DNA of 64,000 bases from assembly GCF_947366995.1 (NCBI RefSeq), contig NZ_CANBCC010000006.1, positions 28,208 to 92,207 on the forward strand. Reading direction: 5' to 3'. This DNA comes from an uncultured Aquabacterium sp. GTDB lineage: Bacteria; Pseudomonadota; Gammaproteobacteria; Burkholderiales; Burkholderiaceae_C. Numbering within the stretch: the first letter of the stretch is position 1; each line of letters starts with the position of its first letter. Of this stretch, positions 30,936 to 41,110 are shown one piece after another. The notes beneath the pieces are model-generated. The model worked only from the letters and a program-made list of their open reading frames with translations. It ran no database searches and was not told the DNA's origin. A program made the position numbers and the translations under genes.

Positions 30936-31390
30936 CCGGTCTGGCAGCAGGCCCCGGGAAGGGCCGGGTGGGCGTCGCCACGGGCAGCGTCCTGACTTTC
31001 CTCGCGTTCGACTACGGGCTCAGGCGCGTGGGCGTCGCCACGGGCAATTCCTACACCCGCCAGGCCCAGCCGCTGCGCACGATTGCGGCCGAAGGCGCGG
31101 CCCGTTTCGAGCAGATTGCGGCGTTGGTGGCCGAGTGGCAGCCTCACGCGCTCGTCATCGGCGTGCCCTACCATCCGGATGGCGCGGAGCATGACAATAC
31201 CGTGCGTGCGCGCAAGTTCGGTCGCCAGCTCAGCGGGCGCTTCCACCTGCCGGTGCACGAGGTCGACGAGCGCTATTCGACGGCCGAGGCCATTGCTGGC
31301 GGCGCGCGCGACCTGGATGCTGCCTCGGCCGCGATCCTGTTGCAGCAGTTCTTCAACGACCTCTCTTCCAGCACGGAGCAGCCCACGTGA
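30932..31390 (+). CDS. ruvX: Putative pre-16S rRNA nuclease / Holliday junction resolvase-like RuvX (YqgF)
   Basis: LAFDYGLRRVGVATGNSYTRQAQPLRTI...VIGVPYHPDG...VDERYSTAEA; 4-bp ATGA overlap with the upstream gene. Confidence 0.93.
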   Translation: MTGLAAGPGKGRVGVATGSVLTFLAFDYGLRRVGVATGNSYTRQAQPLRTIAAEGAARFEQIAALVAEWQPHALVIGVPYHPDGAEHDNTVRARKFGRQLSGRFHLPVHEVDERYSTAEAIAGGARDLDAASAAILLQQFFNDLSSSTEQPT

Positions 31391-31899
31391 GCGCCACCAC
31401 CTCGTCCCTGACCCTCGACGCCGAGGCCCTGTACACCAGCCTGCTGACCGGCGTCCGCCGCCTCGTCACAGCCGACACGGTGCTGGTGGGCGTGTGGTCG
31501 GGCGGGGCCTGGCTGGCCGAGCGCCTGCAGAAGGACCTGGGCCTGGCCACGCCGCATGGTGTGATCTCGTCGGCCCTGCACCGCGATGACTTCGGCTCGC
31601 GCGGCATGGCCCTCGGCAAGGATGCCACCCACCTGCCGTTCGAGGTCGAGGGTCGCCACATCCTGCTGATCGACGACGTGATCTACACCGGTCGCACCAC
31701 CCGCGCCGTGATCAACGAGCTGTTCGACTTCGGCCGCCCCGCCAGCGTGACGCTGGCCGTGCTGGTCGACCGCGGAGGGCGCCAGCTGCCCTTCGAGCCG
31801 GCGCTGTCTGCCGCCCGCATCACGCTGCCCGACAGCGAGCGCGTCGCCCTGGTCCGCGACGACAACGGCCGCTTCCAATTCCATTTCGAGAGGGTTTGA
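31387..31899 (+). CDS. pyrR: PyrR-family uracil phosphoribosyltransferase/regulator
   Basis: [52 protein letters not shown]-binding motif; GTG start, overlapping ruvX. Confidence 0.92.
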   Translation: MSATTSSLTLDAEALYTSLLTGVRRLVTADTVLVGVWSGGAWLAERLQKDLGLATPHGVISSALHRDDFGSRGMALGKDATHLPFEVEGRHILLIDDVIYTGRTTRAVINELFDFGRPASVTLAVLVDRGGRQLPFEPALSAARITLPDSERVALVRDDNGRFQFHFERV

Positions 31900-32870
31900 T
31901 GACCATCCGTAGACCCCAACGCAACCCGCAGCTCAACAGCAACGGGGAGCTGATCCACCTGCTGTCGACCGAAGGCCTGCCCAAGGCCATCATCCACCAG
32001 ATCCTGGACACGGCCGAGCAGTTCCTGAGCGTCAACGACCGCGAGGTCAAAAAGGTGCCGCTGCTGCGCGGCAAGAGCGTGTTCAACCTGTTCTTCGAGA
32101 ACAGCACCCGCACCCGCACCACCTTCGAGATCGCGGCCAAGCGCCTGAGCGCCGACGTCATCAACCTCGACATCGCGCGTTCGTCGGCGTCGAAGGGCGA
32201 GAGCCTGCTCGACACCATCGCCAACCTGAGCGCCATGGCCGCCGACATGTTCGTCGTTCGCCATGCCGAATCCGGTGCGCCCTACCTGATCGCCCAGCAC
32301 GTGGCGCCCCATGTGCACGTGGTCAACGCCGGCGACGGCCGCCATGCGCACCCCACGCAGGCGCTGCTGGACATGTACACGATCCGGCACTACAAGAAGG
32401 ACTTCACCAACCTCACCGTGGCCATCGTCGGCGACATCGTGCACTCGCGCGTGGCCCGTTCCAACATCCACGCGCTGACCACGCTGGGCGTGCCCGAGGT
32501 GCGTGTGGTCGGCCCGCGCACGCTGGTGCCCGGTGACCTGCGCGAGATGGGCGTGCGCGTGTGCCACAGCATGGAAGAAGGCATCAAGGATGCCGACGTC
32601 GTCATCATGCTGCGCCTGCAGAACGAGCGCATGAATGGCGGCATGCTGCCCAGCTCCGGCGAGTTCTTCAAGGAGTTCGGCCTGACCGAGGCGAAGCTGG
32701 CGCTGGCCAAGCCCGACGCCATCGTGATGCACCCCGGCCCCATCAACCGTGGCGTCGAAATCGACTCCGCCGTGGCCGACGGCAAGCAGAGCGTGATCCT
32801 GCCCCAGGTCACCTTCGGCATCGCCGTGCGCATGGCCGTGATGTCCATCTTGGCTGGAAACGAAGCATGA
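31899..32870 (+). CDS. pyrB: Aspartate carbamoyltransferase catalytic subunit
   Basis: [48 protein letters not shown] overlap with pyrR. Confidence 0.96.
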   Translation: MTIRRPQRNPQLNSNGELIHLLSTEGLPKAIIHQILDTAEQFLSVNDREVKKVPLLRGKSVFNLFFENSTRTRTTFEIAAKRLSADVINLDIARSSASKGESLLDTIANLSAMAADMFVVRHAESGAPYLIAQHVAPHVHVVNAGDGRHAHPTQALLDMYTIRHYKKDFTNLTVAIVGDIVHSRVARSNIHALTTLGVPEVRVVGPRTLVPGDLREMGVRVCHSMEEGIKDADVVIMLRLQNERMNGGMLPSSGEFFKEFGLTEAKLALAKPDAIVMHPGPINRGVEIDSAVADGKQSVILPQVTFGIAVRMAVMSILAGNEA

Positions 32871-34207
32871 GCAAGATCCTGATCAAGAACGGCCGCCTGG
32901 TCGACCCCGCCTCCGGCCTGGACCAGGTCGGTGACCTCGCCATCACCTCAGGCCGCATCACCGCCATCGGTCAGGTCAACGCCGACTTCGCCCCCGACCG
33001 CACCATCGACGCCACCGGGCTGATCGTGGCCCCCGGCCTGGTGGACCTGGCTGCCCGCCTGCGCGAGCCCGGCCACGAGCACGAAGGCATGCTGGAGAGC
33101 GAACTGGCGGCCGCCGCAGCCGGTGGCGTCACCAGCGTGGTCTGCCTGCCGGACACCGACCCCGCGCTCGACGAGCCCGGCCTGGTCGAGATGCTCAAAC
33201 TGCGCGCGCGCAAGCTGAGCCGCTGCCGCCTGTTCCCGCTGGGCGCGCTCACCCGCGGCCTGAAGGGCGAGAACCTGACCGAGATGGCCGAGCTGCACGA
33301 GGCCGGCTGCGTCGGCTATTCGCAGGCCGAGGTGCCCATCCAGAACACCCAGGTGCTGCAGCGCGCGCTGCAGTACGCCGCCACCTTCGGCTACACCGTG
33401 TGGCTGCGCCCGAATGACGCCTGGCTGGGCAAGGGCGTGGCCGCCAGCGGCCCCGTGGCCACACGCCTCGGCCTGTCCGGCGTGCCGGTGGCCGCCGAAA
33501 CCATCGCACTCCACACCATCATCGAGCTGGCCCGCGCCACGGGCGCCCGGGTGCACCTGTGCCGGCTGTCCAGCGCGGCCGGCGTCGAGCTGGTGCGCCG
33601 GGCCAAAGCCCAGGGCCTGCCGATCACGGCCGACGTGAGCATCAACTCCCTGATGCTGACCGACCTGGACATCGGCTATTTCAACCCGGCGATGCGCGTC
33701 AGCCCGCCACTGCGCCAGGGCCGTGACCGCGATGCCTTGCGCGCCGCGCTGGCCGATGGCACGCTGGACGCGCTGGTGTCCGACCACACGCCCGTCAGCG
33801 AAGACGAGAAGATGCTGCCTTTCGGCGAAGCCGAGCCCGGCGCCACAGGCCTTGAGCTGCTGCTCAGCCTCGCGCTCAAGTGGGCCGGTGCCGACGAGCA
33901 GGACCAGCCCGACTCCGAGCGCCTGCGTCGGGCGCTCGCGGCCGTCACCCTGGGGCCCGTGAAGGTGCTGGGCGACGCCATCGGCTCGCTGTCCAGCAGT
34001 GCAGGGCAACTGGTTGCGGGAGGGGTGGCCGACGTGGTGGTGTTCGACCCAACCGCACGCTGGACCGTGACGCCCGAGGCACTCGTCAGCCAGGGCAAGC
34101 ACACGCCGTTTGCGTTCAAGGACACCGGCTTCCAGATGGCCGGGCGAGTGCGCCTCACGCTGGTGGCCGGGCAGGTGGCACACGAGGCCGAGGCGGCGTC
34201 AGCCTGA
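32867..34207 (+). CDS. pyrX: Dihydroorotase-like protein, probably non-catalytic (PyrX/PyrC')
   Basis: [48 protein letters not shown] aligns to class I dihydroorotase, but the expected DxHxHxR metal motif reads DLAARLR. Confidence 0.88.
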   Translation: MSKILIKNGRLVDPASGLDQVGDLAITSGRITAIGQVNADFAPDRTIDATGLIVAPGLVDLAARLREPGHEHEGMLESELAAAAAGGVTSVVCLPDTDPALDEPGLVEMLKLRARKLSRCRLFPLGALTRGLKGENLTEMAELHEAGCVGYSQAEVPIQNTQVLQRALQYAATFGYTVWLRPNDAWLGKGVAASGPVATRLGLSGVPVAAETIALHTIIELARATGARVHLCRLSSAAGVELVRRAKAQGLPITADVSINSLMLTDLDIGYFNPAMRVSPPLRQGRDRDALRAALADGTLDALVSDHTPVSEDEKMLPFGEAEPGATGLELLLSLALKWAGADEQDQPDSERLRRALAAVTLGPVKVLGDAIGSLSSSAGQLVAGGVADVVVFDPTARWTVTPEALVSQGKHTPFAFKDTGFQMAGRVRLTLVAGQVAHEAEAASA

Positions 34208-34208
34208 G

Positions 34209-35003
34209 ATGAGCCTCTCCGCGCGCCCGCTGTCCCCTGTCTCGGCCCCTCGCCTCACCGTGTTGGGGGTGGCGCTCGCGCCGTGGCGCCTGTTGTGCGT
34301 GGCAGCCCACGTCCTGCGGGCGCTCGCGCTGGCCTACACGTGGTGGCCCGGCTACGACGCGGCACGTCGACGTGCCTTTACCATCGCGTGGTCGGGCCGC
34401 CTGTTGAAGCTGCTCGGCATCACGGTGAAGGTCACGGGCACGGCGCGGCCGGGCGGCAAGCTCATCGTGGCCAACCACATTTCGTGGCTCGACATCGTGG
34501 CCATCAATGCCACCGAGCCCGCCCGCTTCATCTCCAAGGCCGAGGTGGGAGACTGGCCCCTGCTCGGGCGCCTCGTCACCGCGGCGGGGACGCTGTATCT
34601 GGTGCGCGAGCGGCGACGCGATGCCATGCGGGTGCTCGGCGTGATGTCGAAAGCCCTGCACAGCGGCGACACCGTGGCGGTGTTCCCCGAAGGCACCACA
34701 GGCACGGGCCATGGCGTGCTGCCATTTCACCCCAATCTCTTTCAGGCCGCGATCGATGCCGATGTGCCGGTGCAGCCCATCGTGCTGCGCTACAGCGACC
34801 CGCATCACGCGGTGAGCCCTTCCACGGCCTATGTCGGCAGCACCACTCTGCTGCAGTCGCTGTGGTGGGTGGTCACGGCGCGCGGTCTGACGGTTCATGT
34901 GGAAGTGCTGCCCCCGATGCGGGCCACGCACGCCGACCGACGCGCCCTGGCGGAGCACGTCCAGAATCTGGCTGAAGCTGCTTTGACACGTCAGCTCGCC
35001 TGA
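34209..35003 (+). CDS. plsC: 1-acyl-sn-glycerol-3-phosphate acyltransferase
   Basis: IVANHISWLDIVAINA (NHxSWLD variant of the HX4D motif) and VFPEGTTGTGHGVLPFHPNLF. Confidence 0.9.
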   Translation: MSLSARPLSPVSAPRLTVLGVALAPWRLLCVAAHVLRALALAYTWWPGYDAARRRAFTIAWSGRLLKLLGITVKVTGTARPGGKLIVANHISWLDIVAINATEPARFISKAEVGDWPLLGRLVTAAGTLYLVRERRRDAMRVLGVMSKALHSGDTVAVFPEGTTGTGHGVLPFHPNLFQAAIDADVPVQPIVLRYSDPHHAVSPSTAYVGSTTLLQSLWWVVTARGLTVHVEVLPPMRATHADRRALAEHVQNLAEAALTRQLA

Positions 35004-35010
35004 ATTAAAA

Positions 35011-35024
35011 CGAACGACCGTTCG
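35011..35024. promoter_or_regulatory. Perfect 14-bp dyad CGAACG-AC-CGTTCG, candidate TetR-type operator
   Basis: Exact inverted repeat with 2-bp centre in the plsC-porin intergenic region, no following T-run. Confidence 0.45.
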
Positions 35025-35193
35025 AAACGGTGGCATTTGTCACGCCTATTCGGACTTTCACATCTCAAGATTCGCTCCAGAGTGGCGATACGAAGGTCAC
35101 GTCTTGTTTCAGAAGAAAAACAAGCGGCACCTTTGTCCGGGCGGCGCACGCCGCTGGGTAGATCCACCCACCTCTCGTCACTGAGGAGCTTTC

Positions 35194-36495
35194 ATGACTC
35201 AATTCAGGTTTGTCCGTCTGCCGGTCACCCTGGCCGTGCTCGCGGCCTGTGCCACCGCGCACGCCGACTACACCTCGCCCGATGGCCAGTTCCGTCTTTC
35301 CGGCTTCGGCACGCTCGGCGTGTCGCGGACGTCGACCAATGATGCGCTGTTCAACTACCCGGGGCAGGGCGGTGGTGCAGACAAGAAGGCCAGCCTGAAT
35401 CCCGACAGCAAGATCGCGCTGCAGGGCTCGTACAAGTTCACTCCCACGCTGTCGGCCACGACCCAGCTGATGATGAAGTACGACGCCGATGGCGAGTACG
35501 TGCCCAACCCGGAATGGGTCTTTGCCAAGTGGCAGCCCACCTCGGCGCTGAGCGTGCGTGGCGGCCGCATGGGCGCGCCGTTCTTCATGGTCTCCGACTT
35601 CCGTGATGTCGGTTACGCCAACACCACCGTGCGCCCGAACCTGGACGTGTACGGCCAGGTGCCCGTGAGCTATTTCGATGGCGCCGACGCCGCCTACCAG
35701 CTCGACGTGGGCAGTGTCACGCTGACCTCGACCCTGTGGGCCGGTAACGCCAAATCCGACTTCTCCAGCGCACTGCGCCGCAGCGGTGCTGCCGTGCCGC
35801 CGACCGAAGTGCGCATCGACCACGCCGTGGGCCTCAACGTGCTGGCCGAGTTCTCGTCGGGCTACGCCCTGCGCGTGGGCCACATGCAGGGCAAGCTGAC
35901 CACCAAGTCAGCCCTGGCGCAACAACTGATCAACGGCGTGAGCCCCGCCCTGGCTGCCGGCGGCGCGACCGCCATTGCCGCCCAGCAGGTGATTGATGCC
36001 GTCACGACCGACGACACCAAGGCCACCTTCAGCGGCATTGGCTTCACGGTCGACCGCGACAACGTCGTGGCGGCGGCCGAGTTCACCAGGCGCAAGGTGA
36101 ACAAGGGCTACATCGCCGACACCACGGGCTGGTATGTCCTGGGTGGTTACCGCATCGGCTCCGTGCTGCCGTACGTCTCGTTCTCGAAACTGAAAGTGGA
36201 CGATCCGAACGCCGCCATGCCGGCTGGTGCGCCTGGTTTCGGCGCCGCCGTGGTCGGTGGCGTGCAAGGCATCCTCAACACCCAGAAGATCAGCCAGCGC
36301 ACCACCAGCGTCGGCGTCCGCTGGGATGTTGTGCGCAACGTGGCCCTCAAGGCCCAGTACGACCGCGTGAGCAAGCCGGCCAACTCCAACGGCCTGTTCC
36401 TGGTGGCAGATCCGGCGACGGCATCGGCACAGTCCTTCCTGGCCAACAAGAAGGACATCAATGTGTTCACCGTCTCGATGGACTTTGTGTTCTAA
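35194..36495 (+). CDS. Porin-like outer-membrane protein
   Basis: Signal peptide MTQFRFVRLPVTLAVLAACATAHADYTS; beta-rich body; C-terminal ...NVFTVSMDFVF. Confidence 0.78.
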   Translation: MTQFRFVRLPVTLAVLAACATAHADYTSPDGQFRLSGFGTLGVSRTSTNDALFNYPGQGGGADKKASLNPDSKIALQGSYKFTPTLSATTQLMMKYDADGEYVPNPEWVFAKWQPTSALSVRGGRMGAPFFMVSDFRDVGYANTTVRPNLDVYGQVPVSYFDGADAAYQLDVGSVTLTSTLWAGNAKSDFSSALRRSGAAVPPTEVRIDHAVGLNVLAEFSSGYALRVGHMQGKLTTKSALAQQLINGVSPALAAGGATAIAAQQVIDAVTTDDTKATFSGIGFTVDRDNVVAAAEFTRRKVNKGYIADTTGWYVLGGYRIGSVLPYVSFSKLKVDDPNAAMPAGAPGFGAAVVGGVQGILNTQKISQRTTSVGVRWDVVRNVALKAQYDRVSKPANSNGLFLVADPATASAQSFLANKKDINVFTVSMDFVF

Positions 36496-36513
36496 GCCGA
36501 AGGGAGCAATCAC

Positions 36514-36945
36514 ATGAAAACCAAGTTCACCCTTCAGACCCTGCTGGTCGCTGGTCTGCTGAGCGCCGCCCAGTTCGCCGCCGCTGAAGTGGCCATCATC
36601 GTCAACCCGAAGAGCCCGCTGGCGTCCATGACGGCGGACCAGGTTTCGGCCATCTTCCTCGGCAAGAGCGCCACGCTGCCGTCCGGCGGCACTGCCGTGC
36701 CCACCGATCTGCCCGAATCCAGCGCCGTGCGTGAACAGTTCTACAGCAAGGCCGCCGGCAAGACCTCCGCACAGGTCAAGGCCACCTGGGCGCGCTTGAC
36801 TTTCTCCGGAAAGGCCACACCTCCGAAGGAACTGGGCAGCGCGGCCGAGGTCAAGAAGTTCGTCGCTTCCAACCCGGACGCCATCGGCTACATCGAGAAG
36901 TCGGCTGTCGACGGTTCCGTCAAGGTCGTGCTGACGGTCGACTGA
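36514..36945 (+). CDS. Small periplasmic phosphate-binding-protein-like (PstS-like) protein
   Basis: Signal peptide ...LLSAAQFAAAEVAIIVNPKSPLASMTADQVSAIFLGKSATLPSGG; IGYIEKSAVDGSVKVVL C-terminus. Confidence 0.75.
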   Translation: MKTKFTLQTLLVAGLLSAAQFAAAEVAIIVNPKSPLASMTADQVSAIFLGKSATLPSGGTAVPTDLPESSAVREQFYSKAAGKTSAQVKATWARLTFSGKATPPKELGSAAEVKKFVASNPDAIGYIEKSAVDGSVKVVLTVD

Positions 36946-36960
36946 CCCCCGGCACACCCC

Positions 36961-36989
36961 GCCACCCGGCCTTCCCCTGGTCGGGTGGC
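36961..36989 (+). terminator. Possible hairpin terminator after PstS-like gene
   Basis: GCCACCCG (36961-36968) / CGGGTGGC (36982-36989); only a weak downstream T-rich stretch. Confidence 0.45.
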
Positions 36990-37063
36990 GGCTTCTTGTG
37001 TTGAGACAGGGCCGGTCATGCAGGGGCGCCTACAATCTTCGGTCCCGCTGAAAGGTCCCCCTG

Positions 37064-38290
37064 ATGTCCGATTCCCTGATTTCCGGCTCGCTGCACGATG
37101 GCCTCGTGCAATGGGCCATCCAAGGCCTGCTCGACGCGAGCTGGTGGCAGATCGTGCTGTTCACGCTGCTGGTGACGCACGTCACCATCGCATCGGTCAC
37201 GATCTTCCTGCACCGTGCTCAGGCGCATCGGTCGCTGGACCTGCATGCCATCCCTTCGCACTTCTTCCGCTTCTGGCTGTGGCTCACCACCAGCACCGTC
37301 ACCAAGCAATGGGTGGCCGTGCACCGCAAGCACCACGCCAAGTGTGAAACCGCCGAAGACCCCCACAGCCCCGTGGCCCACGGCATCAAGAAGGTGCTGC
37401 TCGAAGGCCGTGAGCTGTACCGGGACGAGGCCATGAAGGCCGAGACGCTCAAGAAGTACGGCCACAACACGCCGGACGACTGGCTGGAGCGCAACCTCTA
37501 CACCCCTCGCAACAACTGGGGTCCGATCGCCATGCTGCTGATTGACGTGGCGCTGTTCGGCGCCATCGGCATCACGGTCTGGGCTGTGCAGATGGCCTGG
37601 ATCCCGATCACGGCGGCCGGCATCATCAACGGGCTGGGCCACTGGTGGGGCTACCGCAACTTCGAGGCGCCGGACGCTTCCACCAACATCTCGCCGTGGG
37701 GCCTGATCATCGGCGGCGAGGAACTGCACAACAACCACCACACCTACCCGACCTCGGCCAAGTTGTCGGTCAAGCCCTACGAGTTCGACATCGGTTGGGG
37801 CTACATCCGCGGGCTGGAAATGCTGGGTCTGGCCAAGGTGCGCAAGACGCCGCCGCGACTGCAGCTGGGTGACATCAAGCCCGTGGCCGATGCCAAGACG
37901 CTGGAAGCCATCGTGGCCAACCGCTACGAGCTCATGGCCGGCTACGCCCGCGAAGTGCGTCTGGCCTGCCGTGCGGAGCTGACGCGTCTGAAGGCCGCAG
38001 GCGAAGAATCGGCAGCCATCCAGCTGCAGCGCGTGCGCCATTGGATGCACCGCGACGAAAACCAGATGCCGGAAGGAATGTCGGCCCAGGTGGCCGAAGC
38101 CCGCGCCGCGAACCCCAGCCTGGACAAGCTGATCGCCATGCGCGAAGAACTGCGCGCACTCTGGACCCGCACAAACGTGTCTGCCGAGCAACTGGTGGCC
38201 GATCTGCAGAACTGGTGCCATCGTGCCGAAGAGAGCGGCATCCAGGCCCTGCAGGACTTCTCGCGCAAGCTCCGCGCTGCCCACGCCTGA
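37064..38290 (+). CDS. Acyl-CoA/fatty acid desaturase
   Basis: Histidine boxes HRAQAHR, HRKHHAK and HNNHHTYP in a multi-TM protein. Confidence 0.9.
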   Translation: MSDSLISGSLHDGLVQWAIQGLLDASWWQIVLFTLLVTHVTIASVTIFLHRAQAHRSLDLHAIPSHFFRFWLWLTTSTVTKQWVAVHRKHHAKCETAEDPHSPVAHGIKKVLLEGRELYRDEAMKAETLKKYGHNTPDDWLERNLYTPRNNWGPIAMLLIDVALFGAIGITVWAVQMAWIPITAAGIINGLGHWWGYRNFEAPDASTNISPWGLIIGGEELHNNHHTYPTSAKLSVKPYEFDIGWGYIRGLEMLGLAKVRKTPPRLQLGDIKPVADAKTLEAIVANRYELMAGYAREVRLACRAELTRLKAAGEESAAIQLQRVRHWMHRDENQMPEGMSAQVAEARAANPSLDKLIAMREELRALWTRTNVSAEQLVADLQNWCHRAEESGIQALQDFSRKLRAAHA

Positions 38291-38330
38291 TCGGCGCCGA
38301 CGCCGCGGCCACGCTCTCACCACTCACACC

Positions 38331-38356
38331 AGCCCCGCCTCGGCGGGGCTTTTTCT
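38331..38356 (+). terminator. Intrinsic terminator after desaturase
   Basis: AGCCCCGCC-TC-GGCGGGGCT followed by TTTTC. Confidence 0.88.
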
Positions 38357-38478
38357 TGGGTGTTCCGTTCTGGCCGCACACGGCACGGGCCACGTCGGCC
38401 CGCGTTGCAGATCGTGGCCGGGAGGGGTCTCGCGAGTGCCACCGCAGTGTGCGGCTTGGCGCTACCTGATCGCCCATG

Positions 38479-38513
38479 GAAAAAACCCACCGAGGCTTTC
38501 GCCAGGGTGGGTT
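38479..38513 (-). terminator. Intrinsic terminator of the rpmB-rpmG operon
   Basis: On the minus strand AACCCACC...GGTGGGTT followed by TTTT. Confidence 0.85.
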
Positions 38514-38538
38514 CTTGAAGCAGGTGCCTCGCGCTGAA

Positions 38539-38709
38539 TTACTTCAGCTTCACTTCCTTGTACAGGACGTGCTTGCGGGCCTTGGGGTCGAACTTCATGA
38601 ATTCCAGCTTTTCGGGCGTGGTCTTCTTGTTCTTGGCCGTGGTGTAGAAGTGGCCGGTACCCGCAGTGGATTCCAGCTTGATCTTTTCGCGTCCGCCTTT
38701 AGCAGCCAT
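38539..38709 (-). CDS. rpmG: 50S ribosomal protein L33
   Basis: [56 protein letters not shown], read from the minus strand (not in the supplied ORF list). Confidence 0.97.
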   Translation of the reverse strand: MAAKGGREKIKLESTAGTGHFYTTAKNKKTTPEKLEFMKFDPKARKHVLYKEVKLK

Positions 38710-38723
38710 GGTTCAGTCTCCGA

Positions 38724-38957
38724 TCACAGTTCGCCACGGGCGCGCAGGTCAACCAAGACCTGATCGATACCCACCTTGTCCACCAGACGCAGGCCGGCGG
38801 CGCTGATGCGCAGACGCACCCAGCGGTTCTCGCTTTCGACCCAGAAGCGGCGGTACTGCAGGTTGGGCAGGAAACGACGCTTGGTTTTGTTGTTGGCGTG
38901 GGAAACATTGTTCCCGACCATCGGGCCCTTGCCCGTGACTTGACAGACGCGTGCCAT
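38724..38957 (-). CDS. rpmB: 50S ribosomal protein L28
   Basis: [77 protein letters not shown]. Confidence 0.97.
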   Translation of the reverse strand: MARVCQVTGKGPMVGNNVSHANNKTKRRFLPNLQYRRFWVESENRWVRLRISAAGLRLVDKVGIDQVLVDLRARGEL

Positions 38958-39164
38958 GACGCTTCTCCGTTCGCTGTATGCGCTTGTGTTGCGATTCGGT
39001 GACCAGAGCAGGGCCGGCTGCTTCGGGGCTGCAGGCCTTGGTGGTTCACCCTTCCGACGTCGCCGCTCACCTGAACTGTCTTGCAACAGCATCGGCGCCC
39101 GGTCGTTTCGGGACGAAATTGGCAAAACCGAGATTATAGCCAGATTCCGCCGGCTTGGCAAAGG

Positions 39165-40199
<1,035 letters not shown>

Positions 40200-40341
40200 T
40201 CATAAAGTGCTAAAAACTGCCGTACACGTGCCGAAAATTGTAGAGACGGTTGTATGTCACAGGCACGCACAGGTGATTTCGACCTTTTCCGACCTTTTTC
40301 CTTGACAGGCCTTCGTCGTCTTAAACCCAAGAGGAGCCGCC

Positions 40342-41013
40342 ATGGCCATGTTGTCCAATCTTGATCTGATCCGGCGTGTCCCGCTGTTCTCGATGCTGAC
40401 CCCGGCGCAGGCCGAGTCCATCGCGGAAGGCGTGGTCAAGCGCCGCTATCGCCGTGGCGAACTCATCGTCGAGCGCGGTCGCAAGACCAATTCGCTGTTC
40501 ATTCTGCTCAACGGCCGCGCGCGCGTCGTGGCAGCCGATGAACGCGGCCGTGAGGTGATCCTGGCTGTCCTGGAAGCCGGCGACTACCTGGGCGAGATGA
40601 GTCTGATCGACAACGAGCCGCACTCGGCCACCGTGCGTGCCGAGGTCCAGACCGACGTGCTGGTGCTGGGCCGTGCGGAATTTGCCCGCTGTCTGCCCGA
40701 GAACTCCTCGCTGTCCTACGCCATCCTGCGCGGTCTGGTGCAGCGTCTGCGCAACGCCGACCGGCAGATCGAGTCGCTGGCGCTGCTCGATGTCTACGGC
40801 CGCGTGGCCCGCGCACTCCTCGACATGGCCGACGATGACGACGGCGCCAAGATCATCCGCGGCAAGGTCTCGCGTCAGGATCTGGCCAAGCACGTCGGGG
40901 CCTCGCGCGAGATGGTCAGCCGCGTGATGAAGGACCTCGAAGAGCGTGGCCTGATCGAGACGCAAGAAACCGGCAGCGTCGTGCTGAAGGACCGCCTGGC
41001 CGCCACCGCCTGA
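40342..41013 (+). CDS. Crp/Fnr-family transcriptional regulator
   Basis: cNMP-binding fold plus HTH KVSRQDLAKHVGASREMVSRVMKDLEERGLIE. Confidence 0.92.
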   Translation: MAMLSNLDLIRRVPLFSMLTPAQAESIAEGVVKRRYRRGELIVERGRKTNSLFILLNGRARVVAADERGREVILAVLEAGDYLGEMSLIDNEPHSATVRAEVQTDVLVLGRAEFARCLPENSSLSYAILRGLVQRLRNADRQIESLALLDVYGRVARALLDMADDDDGAKIIRGKVSRQDLAKHVGASREMVSRVMKDLEERGLIETQETGSVVLKDRLAATA

Positions 41014-41110
41014 GCGGGTGCGCCTCCGACGCGCACGGCGTGCGTGTAACGGTGTTTTCGTGCGCCTGCCTGCAGGCTGAAGCGCACTGAAATGCCGCCA
41101 CAATGCAGGG

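Noticed and set aside
40302-40330. TTGACA as a sigma-70 -35 for the Crp-family gene
   Set aside because: No acceptable -10 at 16-18 bp, and the start codon is too close.
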